This document shows positions 28,215 through 36,541 of a DNA stretch of 64,000 nt, piece after piece (positions within the stretch are counted from its first letter, which is position 1; every line of letters begins with the position of its first letter). The position numbers and the translations under genes are program-made. The DNA is from Nitrospira japonica (GTDB lineage: Bacteria > Nitrospirota > Thermodesulfovibrionia > UBA6902): the NCBI GenBank assembly GCA_020723105.1, contig DYJL01000003.1:62001-126000 (forward strand), written 5' to 3'. The notes under the pieces are model-generated. The model did no database searches. It was not told the origin of the DNA and worked only from the letters and a program-made list of their open reading frames with translations.

Positions 28215-30257
28215 CTAATGATGGCCTCCCTTGCCGGCTATTATTCTTGCATATCTAGCAATGGTGTACGGTTTAACATTGATCAACTTTTTTGAAGCTC
28301 CGCCAGCAGCACAGAATTGCGCTATTTCAAACAACCTGTTCCCTCTTTTCCAGAATTCCCCGCTGAAGGTCCATAAACATGAATCTATTGTGCTCACCAT
28401 CCAGCCCGGCTTATTTCTTTTTAATAATGCCCTTTCGGATTTTTTCAAGTCAGAAACATCATTTACGGTCTCAAAAGGGGTCCAGCCGTCCCACTGTCCT
28501 GACGTATAGTTTAACGCTATAAAATCATCATCGGCATATTTAGTTTCAGGATTTGTGTTGAACCCTGCTTTTGTAAACATGTACTTAAGTCCGGTAGATT
28601 TTACAGCCTCGACAACATCCTTTTTAACAGCGCCTGCCTTATAAAATTCATAAGGCCGATACGCTTCAAAATACTTCATTAAACCGCGCTCCTGGACAAG
28701 GCGTCCGATTTTTTCAACAAACCTCTGTTTTAAAGAACCCGATATTTCAGTGTCAGAAGGAGCGCCATCACTGAACTTTTTGTCTCTTCCATGATATCTG
28801 AGCTGGAAGTAAGGAGGATACTTTAAAAAACGGACAGCGCTCGGTCTCTCCGGACGGTCCAGTTTTTCAAGATCGGTATCCATAGTCGCCCACCATCCTC
28901 TGGGCGCGAAACTGTCATTCTTGACCTTCTTTAAAATTCTGGACAACCCCTCTGCCATGTCCTCCAGCAATCTTTCTTTCGTCATATATGATTCTATACC
29001 AACTCCAACTCCGCAACTGCCAAGAACCGGTTCTACAAGAGGATAAACTCCACCCTGATGCAGCGGCACCGTAAGCAATTCAAAAGGAGGATGCATCATG
29101 TACTCATAACTTTGAGCAGTCACAATCATTCCGCATCTTAGTCTGCTCATCGCTATAAGATCCATGAGATTATGAAAATTCTCAACTTCACGTATCATTC
29201 CACTCCAGAACATCAGTGACACAAGAATCCTTCCTTCTGAAGCAAATTGTCTTAGTTCTTCATCGCTGTATTCATCATTATAAAATCCATTTCCATGTCC
29301 GTTTGTATCCCAGCCATACTCCGCATGTCGGACCGACTGAAAAGGAGGACGACAAGGATCAATAACCTGAAGGCACTGATTTAATTTAGACAACTCAAAA
29401 AAATCCCGGTCGCTGTACTGACGGCCGTAAACAACGTTTCCCCTTGAGGAAACCAAAGGGCCTAACTGAGACACAATCTTTTCCTGAGGGACACTATATA
29501 TGGCTATCAGATCTTTTTCGCATGCTGTCGGCACCCAATGAACTGCCAGTATCGGATCCCCCAGTATCCACCCCTTGACGGTTTTTTCCCATCTGTGCGC
29601 TATCCGTTCAGTAACAGTTAAATAATCATCACCGGATTTCAACTGATCAACAACTTCAATATTGTATCCTTTCTTAACCAGTCTGCCGGTTACGTCATCA
29701 GCAACAAAAAAACAAAATATTTTGCCGCCTTTCTGATACAGACCGGCCAAATCTTCATCTGAGATCGTCTCCGGTACCCCGATTGCCTGGCGATAATAAA
29801 TTTCCGGATACAAATACGCCTCCAGGCCTGACAGGGTTTTTCCGAAGCTGGAGCCTATCATTACAATGTTTAAAGGCAAAGCAGCATTCAGATAATTAAA
29901 AGTCCTCTGGTAAATAACGCTTAGCTGATCTGAGAGGGCTATAACAGGAACGCCTAAATTTTTTATACTTTGTGAAAAAATTGTCTCTCCTGTGGAGACT
30001 ATTGAAACGTCGAATTTGTGAAGTATGAAATAAAACTCTTCAAAGTGCCTGTCTCCGCAGACAGTGCCGCCTGTTAACAGCCCTGTTGACAGATTTCTTG
30101 AATCTCCCCCTGGAAAATGGACACCCTGGTGATAGCTGTCATAATAGTTATCAAAAAGACAGTCCTTCGTTTTTGCAAGCCAGGCCAGAGTAGACGCAAT
30201 TGAAACATTGTCCGGACGGTCCAATTTAGAAAGATATAAAATTAATTTCTTTTTCAT
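28215..30257 (-). CDS. Large protein of unknown family
   Basis: The start is taken at ATG 30257 (MKKKLILYLSKLDRPDN); the track uses GTG at 30275, which would add six residues. No signal peptide or membrane helix is seen, so it is probably cytoplasmic. The N-terminal half has alternating strands and helices with Gly-rich turns (STGLLTGGTVCGDRHFEEF, MIGSSFGKTLSG), suggesting a Rossmann-type or GT-B-like fold. The C-terminal 220 residues (RYHGRDKKFSDG, GLKYMFTKAGFN, GWMVSTIDSCLWTFSG) may be a separate catalytic domain, faintly like NodB-type deacetylases. I do not recognise the family; the gene order links it with the following radical SAM gene. Confidence 0.75.
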   Translation of the reverse strand: MKKKLILYLSKLDRPDNVSIASTLAWLAKTKDCLFDNYYDSYHQGVHFPGGDSRNLSTGLLTGGTVCGDRHFEEFYFILHKFDVSIVSTGETIFSQSIKNLGVPVIALSDQLSVIYQRTFNYLNAALPLNIVMIGSSFGKTLSGLEAYLYPEIYYRQAIGVPETISDEDLAGLYQKGGKIFCFFVADDVTGRLVKKGYNIEVVDQLKSGDDYLTVTERIAHRWEKTVKGWILGDPILAVHWVPTACEKDLIAIYSVPQEKIVSQLGPLVSSRGNVVYGRQYSDRDFFELSKLNQCLQVIDPCRPPFQSVRHAEYGWDTNGHGNGFYNDEYSDEELRQFASEGRILVSLMFWSGMIREVENFHNLMDLIAMSRLRCGMIVTAQSYEYMMHPPFELLTVPLHQGGVYPLVEPVLGSCGVGVGIESYMTKERLLEDMAEGLSRILKKVKNDSFAPRGWWATMDTDLEKLDRPERPSAVRFLKYPPYFQLRYHGRDKKFSDGAPSDTEISGSLKQRFVEKIGRLVQERGLMKYFEAYRPYEFYKAGAVKKDVVEAVKSTGLKYMFTKAGFNTNPETKYADDDFIALNYTSGQWDGWTPFETVNDVSDLKKSERALLKRNKPGWMVSTIDSCLWTFSGEFWKRGNRLFEIAQFCAAGGASKKLINVKPYTIARYARIIAGKGGHH

Positions 30258-30287
30258 TGTTGATTCTTTGGTCACGCACTAGTCTAG

Positions 30288-30420
30288 AACGCAAGGCAAG
30301 GCTGTATTTGAGCGGCTTTATTTTGTCATAAAAAAAACAGGATGTTTTTTTGACAAAATACCTCGCAGGAGGACACGAAGTCCGACGAGAATGAGCGAAA
30401 ATACAGCCTTGTCCTGCGTT
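30288..30420. repeat. Complete copy of dispersed inverted-repeat element (copy B)
   Basis: The ends AACGCAAGGCAAGGCTGTAT and ATACAGCCTTGTCCTGCGTT are inverted repeats with two mismatches over 20 bases. Inside, TATTTTGTCA pairs with TGACAAAATA around a short loop. The right subterminal GACGAGAATGAGCGAAAATA and left TTTGAGCGG are shared with the other copies. It is 133 bases long and sits upstream of the 686-residue unknown gene. The ORF-track entry 30226-30474 is an artefact of this element. Confidence 0.75.
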
Positions 30421-30451
30421 ACACAAACTTATGAATAAAACAGGCTGATGC

Positions 30452-31441
30452 TCAATACACCTTCTTTTGCACATAATATTTGTAATGCCCTATGATAAAA
30501 CCCAACGTGCCGTAGAGATAATACAGAAAATGGAAAGGAATGACTTTCAGCGTAAACATGAGGCCCCTTTTTTTCAGATAAAAACTGTAGAAGTTATAAT
30601 TCATCACAAAAAATATAATCAATAAAACAGGTATTGCCAACACGAACCGTACAGATATTGCAGCAACAAAAACAGAAGCCAACAATAAAATAACTATTAC
30701 CGCACTTATCTTGTGCCCGGTTTTGAGGTTAAGGTCATTGGCAGATTGTTTGTTGCTGAGAATTAATATGGTCCATGGGATAGCCCTGTCAAACAGATCG
30801 GATTTCAACAAATAGGAAAATGAATACCGCTTGAGATGCTTGACAGTTAATCCCTTGTCGAGATGAATCTTATGATTTTCAGACAGCAGCCTGTAACCGA
30901 GTTCAATGTCCTCCATCATCCTGCATCTTTCATTGAACATTCCGACTTTGAAGAACGCTTCTTTTTTGACCGCGCCGCAAGCGGTCCAGAAGGTTGACGC
31001 CTCTTCTTTCGAGGTCTGGTGAATATAATGATGAAACAGGTTCTTGTATTGTGATAAAAAGTTTTTACTGTCCGGCTGGTCATCGTATGTGCCGAAGACA
31101 GCCGATGTCTCCTGATTATCTTCAAAATGTCTGTTTACTTTATCCAGACAATCGGGATAGATTGTTACATCTGCATCAATGAAGAGCAGGATATCCCCAC
31201 GCGCAGCTTCAGCGCCTCTGTTACGGGCATAGGCAGCTCCCTTATGTCCATCCAGATGGACTACTTTAACATTAAAAGACTGGGCTATCTTAAGTGTGTC
31301 ATCATTTGAACGGTCATCCACTACAATACATTCAAATGAAGGGTATGATGACCTGGATACACTTTCCAGGCAACGGCCGATTGTGCTGCCTCCGTTGTAT
31401 ACCGGAATTATGATGGAAATAAACTGCTGTTTGTACATCAT
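30452..31441 (-). CDS. Family 2 glycosyltransferase with C-terminal membrane helices
   Basis: The start at 31441 (MMYKQQFISIIIPVYNGGST) overlaps the preceding stop as TAATG and is preferred to 31483. The GT2 domain shows VVDDRSNDDT, LLFIDADVTIYPDC and MMEDIELGYRL. The last 110 residues hold about three hydrophobic segments (AVIVILLLASVFVAAI and VLAIPVLLIIFFVMNY). It likely adds a sugar to a lipid-linked intermediate. The complete repeat copy B follows its stop after about 30 bases. Confidence 0.87.
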   Translation of the reverse strand: MMYKQQFISIIIPVYNGGSTIGRCLESVSRSSYPSFECIVVDDRSNDDTLKIAQSFNVKVVHLDGHKGAAYARNRGAEAARGDILLFIDADVTIYPDCLDKVNRHFEDNQETSAVFGTYDDQPDSKNFLSQYKNLFHHYIHQTSKEEASTFWTACGAVKKEAFFKVGMFNERCRMMEDIELGYRLLSENHKIHLDKGLTVKHLKRYSFSYLLKSDLFDRAIPWTILILSNKQSANDLNLKTGHKISAVIVILLLASVFVAAISVRFVLAIPVLLIIFFVMNYNFYSFYLKKRGLMFTLKVIPFHFLYYLYGTLGFIIGHYKYYVQKKVY

Positions 31442-32394
31442 TAAGATTGGTTCAGGAGCCTGAACTTTATCAGGCCTGCGCATGAACCGGCAAAATGGAA
31501 TAATTCTATAAAAATCAGAAAAGGGGAAATTGCCATTATGTCTATAACATTCTTCCTTCCAAAGATAAATTCATCTCTGAGAAGGCCTCCAAGAAAAACA
31601 ATAAAAAGAACAAGTGAAAAATATAATAAGCTCAAGTTCATTGCGGCAAAAGGAATAAATAACAGGGCCATAAGAAAAACAAAATGCCTTTTGAGCATGA
31701 AAAATTTATTCTGTTTCCTCCGGTACCAAATGGAGCTGACGCCGCGCAAATATTTTTGCCTTAGTAAAGAACTCAGCTTAGCCTTATGCTTATGATGAAC
31801 AAGAGCCTGAGGGTTATAGTAAATTTTATGCCCGTCCCTGATGAGATAGTCACACAATAAAGTTTCTTCATATCCGTACTTGATCTCATCATTAAATAAA
31901 TACTGTCTCAATATATTACTGTCAAAGGACATATTGCAGCCCTGAATATAGGACACGTAACCCTCTGAGACTGCTACATGATTAAGTCCTCTGCTGGAGC
32001 GTTTCCAGATATTGTCTGTACGGGCATCGAGTATCCTGCCGCCTGCCGCAGCCACCTTCTCGTGACCGTAAGCTTTTACCAGCTCTGAAATCCAGTGTGG
32101 ATCAGCAACGCAGTCAGAATCCGTAAAGGCTATGATATCTCCTCGACAATGTCTGATTCCTGCATTTCTGGCTCCGGCTACTCCACGATTCGTTTCATTT
32201 GTCACAATAACAAGGTCTGAATTTGTCTGAGCCTTGAAGGACTGTAAAAATTCCGGGGTGCCGTCAGTAGAGGCGTCGTTGACCACAACAATTTCAACCT
32301 CACCATAATCCTGTTTTTCAAGAGACTGCAAACATTCCCTTAAATCATCTTTTGCATTATATGTTATTACGATAATGGAAACTCTTTGAGGCAC
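31441..32394 (-). CDS. Family 2 glycosyltransferase with membrane anchor
   Basis: The protein has RVSIIVITYNAKDDLRECL at the start, VNDASTDGT, then AFTDSDCVADPHW for the Asp-x-Asp region and YGYEETLLCDYLI for the ED motif. Two or three hydrophobic helices follow residue 215. It is coupled to the next GT2 gene by a one-base overlap. It is similar in design to the enzymes at 6442-7428 and 30452-31441, so these may be functional relatives serving different linkages. Confidence 0.87.
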   Translation of the reverse strand: MPQRVSIIVITYNAKDDLRECLQSLEKQDYGEVEIVVVNDASTDGTPEFLQSFKAQTNSDLVIVTNETNRGVAGARNAGIRHCRGDIIAFTDSDCVADPHWISELVKAYGHEKVAAAGGRILDARTDNIWKRSSRGLNHVAVSEGYVSYIQGCNMSFDSNILRQYLFNDEIKYGYEETLLCDYLIRDGHKIYYNPQALVHHKHKAKLSSLLRQKYLRGVSSIWYRRKQNKFFMLKRHFVFLMALLFIPFAAMNLSLLYFSLVLFIVFLGGLLRDEFIFGRKNVIDIMAISPFLIFIELFHFAGSCAGLIKFRLLNQS

Positions 32395-32411
32395 GAATTT
32401 AGATCCCTAGT

Positions 32412-32879
32412 TTATTTCTTTTGAAGCTGTATTTTTCCCCTCGTCACTAAATAATCTCTTATCAATTCTGCAACAATTCTATTCCCTTCTTCATTATAGT
32501 GTCCCCCATCACATCTTTTGAACAGACTACATGTTTCCCTATGTCCTATTCGTTTTATGAAGCCTTCTCCAATATTAAGAGTTTCTATTCCATCTTCCTT
32601 CAATCTGTCAAGCAAGTTCTGATAATCCCATTCCCCGGTTTTTTTATATATTTTAAGATCAAATTCCATTGGGAAAATTACTACAACAGGAATTTTGCCC
32701 TTCTCAGTTGCTTCACGGTGAAAAGATTCAATGATCAAAGTCGTAAGCTGAAGGGCCTGAGAAGGATGATCTTCAGAATAGAAATCCGCCCAAAAAGATT
32801 TCCCGGCCAACATTGATTTAACACGGAATAAATTCCAAAGATCCATCTTGTCCAATAATAAATCTGGGGTGCAGGTCAA
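32412..32879 (-). pseudogene. C-terminal fragment of a decayed SGNH hydrolase-like gene
   Basis: The residues FRVKSMLAGKSFWADFY onward, and the block CDGGHYNEEGN with its Asp-x-x-His, match the C-terminal half of the SGNH/GDSL hydrolase-like proteins often found in exopolysaccharide loci. The track start at 32879 is only the read-through of the neighbouring frame. The N-terminal partner at 32818-33225 ends in a different frame across the same bases. Together they look like one gene broken by deletion and frameshift. If translated alone it would lack the nucleophile Ser block. Confidence 0.65.
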
Positions 32880-33225
32880 CCCCCCTGCTGTGATAAAGAA
32901 GCCCCTTTAATTGGTTAACATTCCTTATTATATTTTCGGACAAATGGCCCAGAATAACAATTTTTGCCCGGTCACGGTCATTATATTTGAACCTCAAATA
33001 TGAATGGTCCGTCCCATATCCTTCAACGCCGAAATTTGATACCCTGCAGCCAAGCATGGGGTCCCTTCTTTTCAGATATTCCCCATAGTTCTTAGGCATA
33101 TAGGGTTTATAAATAATCCCTTTTCTCTCCAGATATCCTATAGCGATATATGAAACTCCTTCCGTAAAAAATACCAATATTATGACTGAGAGAAAACAGT
33201 TAATAATTTTTCTGTTAAAAGACAT
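32818..33225 (-). pseudogene. N-terminal fragment of a decayed SGNH hydrolase-like gene
   Basis: A membrane-anchor sequence (residues about 8-27) is followed by YLKRRDPMLGCRVSNFGVEG and the GYGTDHSYLRF and HLSENIIRNVNQ blocks of an SGNH family. In relatives as I recall them, a GDS-containing segment of some 60 residues stands between the DPMLG and CRVSNFG equivalents; here they are joined directly. The frame then stops after DGSLEFIPC, where the C-terminal half continues in another frame. Two deletions therefore appear to have inactivated the gene. This rests on remembered family layout, not on an alignment. Confidence 0.65.
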
Positions 33226-33254
33226 CCATCCTGGTTTGATTGTAACTTCAGAAA

Positions 33255-34142
33255 TTATGCTGTCTTTTTAAGTGCCGCCGCATAATACCCCGCAGCAGTT
33301 GCTGCCTGTGAGAGGGTAAGCAGGGAAACAGCCTGCAGCTTTTCCTTTATGCCACGATATCCTTTGACTATTGAAAGAAAAAATTCCATGTAACTTCCTG
33401 AAGAGAGATATTTCTGCTCCGGATACCTTGTGTATATATTATAGGCCGCTTTGCCGTAATTGAAGTTTTTCCTTGCAAAAGACCTCAAAGTCAGGTCCTT
33501 GTCATGATACACCAGAATATTCTCGTCCAGCCTCAGTTTACCGCCAGCCTTTAATATTTTTATATTCAGGTCCCGATCCTCGCCGGAAGCCCTTTTAAAA
33601 CTATCGTCAAAGCGCCCTATCTTATCCAGTATTGATTTCCGATATCCGGCATTGCACGTAACAAGAAAAGAACAACCATCATGCGACGTGTACTGATTCA
33701 GATACCAGTTGAAAAAATCTGCGTTGACCTGGCAGCAAATACTGTCCGAGGGGTCCTTGAGGACATACCCTCCGATGCCGTCATAATCGGGATATCTTTC
33801 CCATGCTTTAATCGTAGCCTCCATCCAGATGTTCACAGGCAAGCTGTCATCATCCAGAAGCAGTATAATTTCTCCGTTAGCTTTTTCTATCCCCAGATTT
33901 CTTGCTGCTGCAGGGCCCTTATGATCCTGATAATAGTATCTTAAATCAATCTGCCCTTCTGCAGAACGAATATCTCCGGACACTTCAGACTTCCCGCCGT
34001 CGTTGACAATTATGACTTCAAACTTGTTTTTGTCTGCCGTCTGGTTGCACAGCGCCTTAATGCACTCTCTCAAAACAACGGTTGTGTTGTATGTAGGTAT
34101 GATTATTGAGAAATGAGGTTTATTTGAATTTGATGATTCCAA
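33255..34142 (-). CDS. Family 2 glycosyltransferase, cytosolic type
   Basis: The 295-residue protein has HFSIIIPTYNTTVVLRECI, VNDGGKS, LLDDDSLPVNIWMEA as the metal-binding region and ASGEDRDLNIKIL as the catalytic ED motif. The C-terminus is helical but lacks a clear membrane segment. It probably acts on a lipid-linked intermediate at the cytoplasmic face. It follows the small membrane protein gene by about 33 bases. Donor unknown. Confidence 0.88.
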   Translation of the reverse strand: MESSNSNKPHFSIIIPTYNTTVVLRECIKALCNQTADKNKFEVIIVNDGGKSEVSGDIRSAEGQIDLRYYYQDHKGPAAARNLGIEKANGEIILLLDDDSLPVNIWMEATIKAWERYPDYDGIGGYVLKDPSDSICCQVNADFFNWYLNQYTSHDGCSFLVTCNAGYRKSILDKIGRFDDSFKRASGEDRDLNIKILKAGGKLRLDENILVYHDKDLTLRSFARKNFNYGKAAYNIYTRYPEQKYLSSGSYMEFFLSIVKGYRGIKEKLQAVSLLTLSQAATAAGYYAAALKKTA

Positions 34143-34175
34143 TAAAATATACCGTGGGCCTTATAGAGAAATCTT

Positions 34176-34505
34176 TCAATTCCTGAAATCTACAATCTTG
34201 TTGTAGATCCAGCCTATTAAGGCTCCGCTCAGGGTCCCTATTGCAAAGCCATAACCAAAGCCGATAATGCTTCCAAGAAAAGAAACCCTGTATCCGATAA
34301 AATATTGACTCAGCAGCCTTAAGTGCGGGCCGACAACATACTTTCCGCTTGGATCAATATGCCCCCCCTTGATGACAAGCCAATTGGTTGCAATAAAAAT
34401 CACCAGGCCCAGCAACAGGCCCATGATTAAACCCATTACCTTTGCATTAAGCCGAAGAATACCACTGAACAGTTTCTCCTCATCTTTAGAGTTAGCCTTT
34501 GCCAT
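34176..34505 (-). CDS. Small membrane protein sharing a domain with the neighbouring FAD oxidoreductase
   Basis: This 109-residue protein has two or three hydrophobic helices (GLIMGLLLGLVIFIATNWLV and FLGSIIGFGYGFAIGTLSG). Its segment NWLVIKGG through VGPHLRLLSQYFIGY is nearly the same as LWLVIKGG through VGPNLRLLSQYFIGY at the C-terminus of the upstream oxidoreductase. The two therefore share a membrane domain of about 85 residues. Function is unknown; heterotypic pairing of the two proteins in the membrane is a fair guess. GGAGG precedes the start. Confidence 0.75.
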   Translation of the reverse strand: MAKANSKDEEKLFSGILRLNAKVMGLIMGLLLGLVIFIATNWLVIKGGHIDPSGKYVVGPHLRLLSQYFIGYRVSFLGSIIGFGYGFAIGTLSGALIGWIYNKIVDFRN

Positions 34506-34559
34506 CTTTCCTCCTCAACTTTACAACAGCTTCATTATCTTAAACATGAATTAACGGAA

Positions 34560-36383
34560 TTAAAAGTGATCCAGGAAATCACTGAAGGACAGCAGCTCTG
34601 TCTTCTTTTTTACACGGTAAATATAAAAAGCCAGTGAGACATTTCTAAGATACGCAAACAGCCACCCGAACAAAAATCCCCACATAAAACTATAACCCAT
34701 GCCTATAAAGGCGCCTTTCACGGTCACCGAATACCCTATAAAATACTGAGACAGAAGCCTCAAATTAGGACCAACAACCTCGCCTCCTTTGATTACCAGC
34801 CAGAGTGTGGCCATAAAAATCAGCAAACCCGACACCGTACCGAGAGCAGTGGCAAAACCCAGTTTGTCCATCCTTGAAAAGGCCCTGATTATGGCGCTGT
34901 CCGGAATGAGTTCTTCCGGAGCCTCCGTTATTTCTTCTTTGCGTTCTTCATGATATTCCTGTTCCACGTTAACATTCCACAGGTCATGTTCTGCTCCGTA
35001 AATATTTTCCACTGCCAGCATTGCCGTCAGCATGGAATGGTCCTGATTGTTATATCTGTGCATACCGTTTCGGCCCACAACCTGAAGATTGGCAACGCCA
35101 TCCAGAAACCTGCGTATGATATCAAGCATCTCACGGTATTTTGAATCATAGGCCGGGTAGGCCTTGGGCATACGCACTACGCTGCCATCTTCAACATCAG
35201 AGGCCTTTAGTAATCCAAGTTTCTCCATCTCTTTCTTTCCGAGTTCGATCAGGTCCCTGTCAGGCATATTCCAGAGGTCATCACCTTCAAAGCAGAAGTA
35301 TTCAAGCCCAACGCAGGTCTTATTCTGGTCCGGAACCATATGCGAACTCCAGTTCTTAAAGTTCTGGGCTCTTCCCAGTCTGACTCTCGGGTCATGAATA
35401 TATATCCAGTTATCCGGAAACAGTTCTGGCTTGTTTACAATCAAGGCAACTGTAAGGAAGTCTCTGTAATTAAGATTATTTGCAGCTTTCAGCACTTCAT
35501 CAGGCACAGATGGTTTAAATTTCTGGATCAGTTCCCTGACAGGCATACTGCTTATAAAGTCCGTCCCGGAAACAAGTTCCTGACGGCCGTTGGCTCTGAT
35601 TTCTATCGCCTCTACTTTTCTACTTTCCCGGTCCCAGAGAATTGTTTCAACGTCAGCCCCAAGGCGTACTTGTGAACCATTCCCCTGCACAATGTCAGCA
35701 ACGGCCTGCCACATCATACCCGGACCGAATTTTGGATAATCAAAAGAATCTATCAGTGTCTTTATAACAGCCTTGCCTTTCTGCTCCTGGTTCTGCTTTA
35801 TAAGCGCATTTCTGATGGCGCTCAGAAGTGAAAGTCCCTTAATACGCTGCGCAGCCCACTCAGCCCTTATTTCACTGCATGGGATTCCCCATACTTTCTC
35901 TGTGTAAGTCTTAAAAAAAGTATTGTACAGACGCTTCCCGAACCGGTTTGAGACCCATTGTTCGAAAGTCTCTTCATCTTTATAGGGAAAGATATGCGAA
36001 TAGAGGTAACTTATAAGTATCATGGAGCTATTCCACAGGCCCAATCCACTCAGTGCATTAAGGGGACGAAGCGGATAATAAAAGAACTTATTGTTGTAAT
36101 AAATACGGGACAAACGACTGCGATGGAGCATATCATCGCTGAGTACTTCTTTCCACATATCATTTGCCGCTTTTATCTTCGTGAAAAAGCGATGGCCGCC
36201 TATATCAAAAAGATAGTTCTTGTAATTAACAGTTCTCGATATTCCGCCGACTACCTCATCTTTTTCAATTACAATTGCCTTTTTATCGAGCTTGTGTAAT
36301 TGATAGGCTGCTGTAAGGCCAGCAGGGCCTCCGCCGATAATGATTATTTTTTTGGGATCAGAATTCCCGCTGGATTCTTGCAT
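34560..36383 (-). CDS. FAD-dependent amine-oxidase/UGM-like oxidoreductase with C-terminal membrane domain
   Basis: The start is taken at 36383 (MQESSGNSDPKK); the track's GTG at 36434 lies against a palindrome. The FAD motif IIIIGGGPAGLTAAYQL is followed by VEKDEVVGG and GGHRFFTK, as in the UDP-galactopyranose mutase/protoporphyrinogen-oxidase-like branch. The catalytic part ends near residue 490. An extra stretch of about 110 residues carries two helices, with the shared IKGG/LLSQYFIGY motif found in the next gene. It probably modifies a lipid-linked or nucleotide sugar at the membrane. Confidence 0.83.
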   Translation of the reverse strand: MQESSGNSDPKKIIIIGGGPAGLTAAYQLHKLDKKAIVIEKDEVVGGISRTVNYKNYLFDIGGHRFFTKIKAANDMWKEVLSDDMLHRSRLSRIYYNNKFFYYPLRPLNALSGLGLWNSSMILISYLYSHIFPYKDEETFEQWVSNRFGKRLYNTFFKTYTEKVWGIPCSEIRAEWAAQRIKGLSLLSAIRNALIKQNQEQKGKAVIKTLIDSFDYPKFGPGMMWQAVADIVQGNGSQVRLGADVETILWDRESRKVEAIEIRANGRQELVSGTDFISSMPVRELIQKFKPSVPDEVLKAANNLNYRDFLTVALIVNKPELFPDNWIYIHDPRVRLGRAQNFKNWSSHMVPDQNKTCVGLEYFCFEGDDLWNMPDRDLIELGKKEMEKLGLLKASDVEDGSVVRMPKAYPAYDSKYREMLDIIRRFLDGVANLQVVGRNGMHRYNNQDHSMLTAMLAVENIYGAEHDLWNVNVEQEYHEERKEEITEAPEELIPDSAIIRAFSRMDKLGFATALGTVSGLLIFMATLWLVIKGGEVVGPNLRLLSQYFIGYSVTVKGAFIGMGYSFMWGFLFGWLFAYLRNVSLAFYIYRVKKKTELLSFSDFLDHF

Positions 36384-36435
36384 AACAGGTCCAAATATAA
36401 GCAACTCCGCACATAGCTCCGCTCTCTCAGTCACG

Positions 36436-36469
36436 GGATTACATAACCGGATGCTATATTATGTAATCC
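36436..36469. other. Perfect 11-base inverted repeat at the locus boundary
   Basis: GGATTACATAA and TTATGTAATCC pair perfectly around a 12-base loop. It stands between the exopolysaccharide core operon and the glycosyltransferase region. There is no T-tract, so it could be an operator, an RNA stem or a weak terminator. Confidence 0.55.
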
Positions 36470-36541
36470 ACTCCTTCACATCAAAATAAATTAAACACCC
36501 TAAACGCAACTTTCAGGACATAAACTAAACAGAACTTCTTA

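Noticed and set aside
30226-30474. ORF of 82 residues between the GT2 gene and the unknown protein
   Set aside because: It lies almost wholly in the inverted-repeat element and has no ribosome site or conserved feature.
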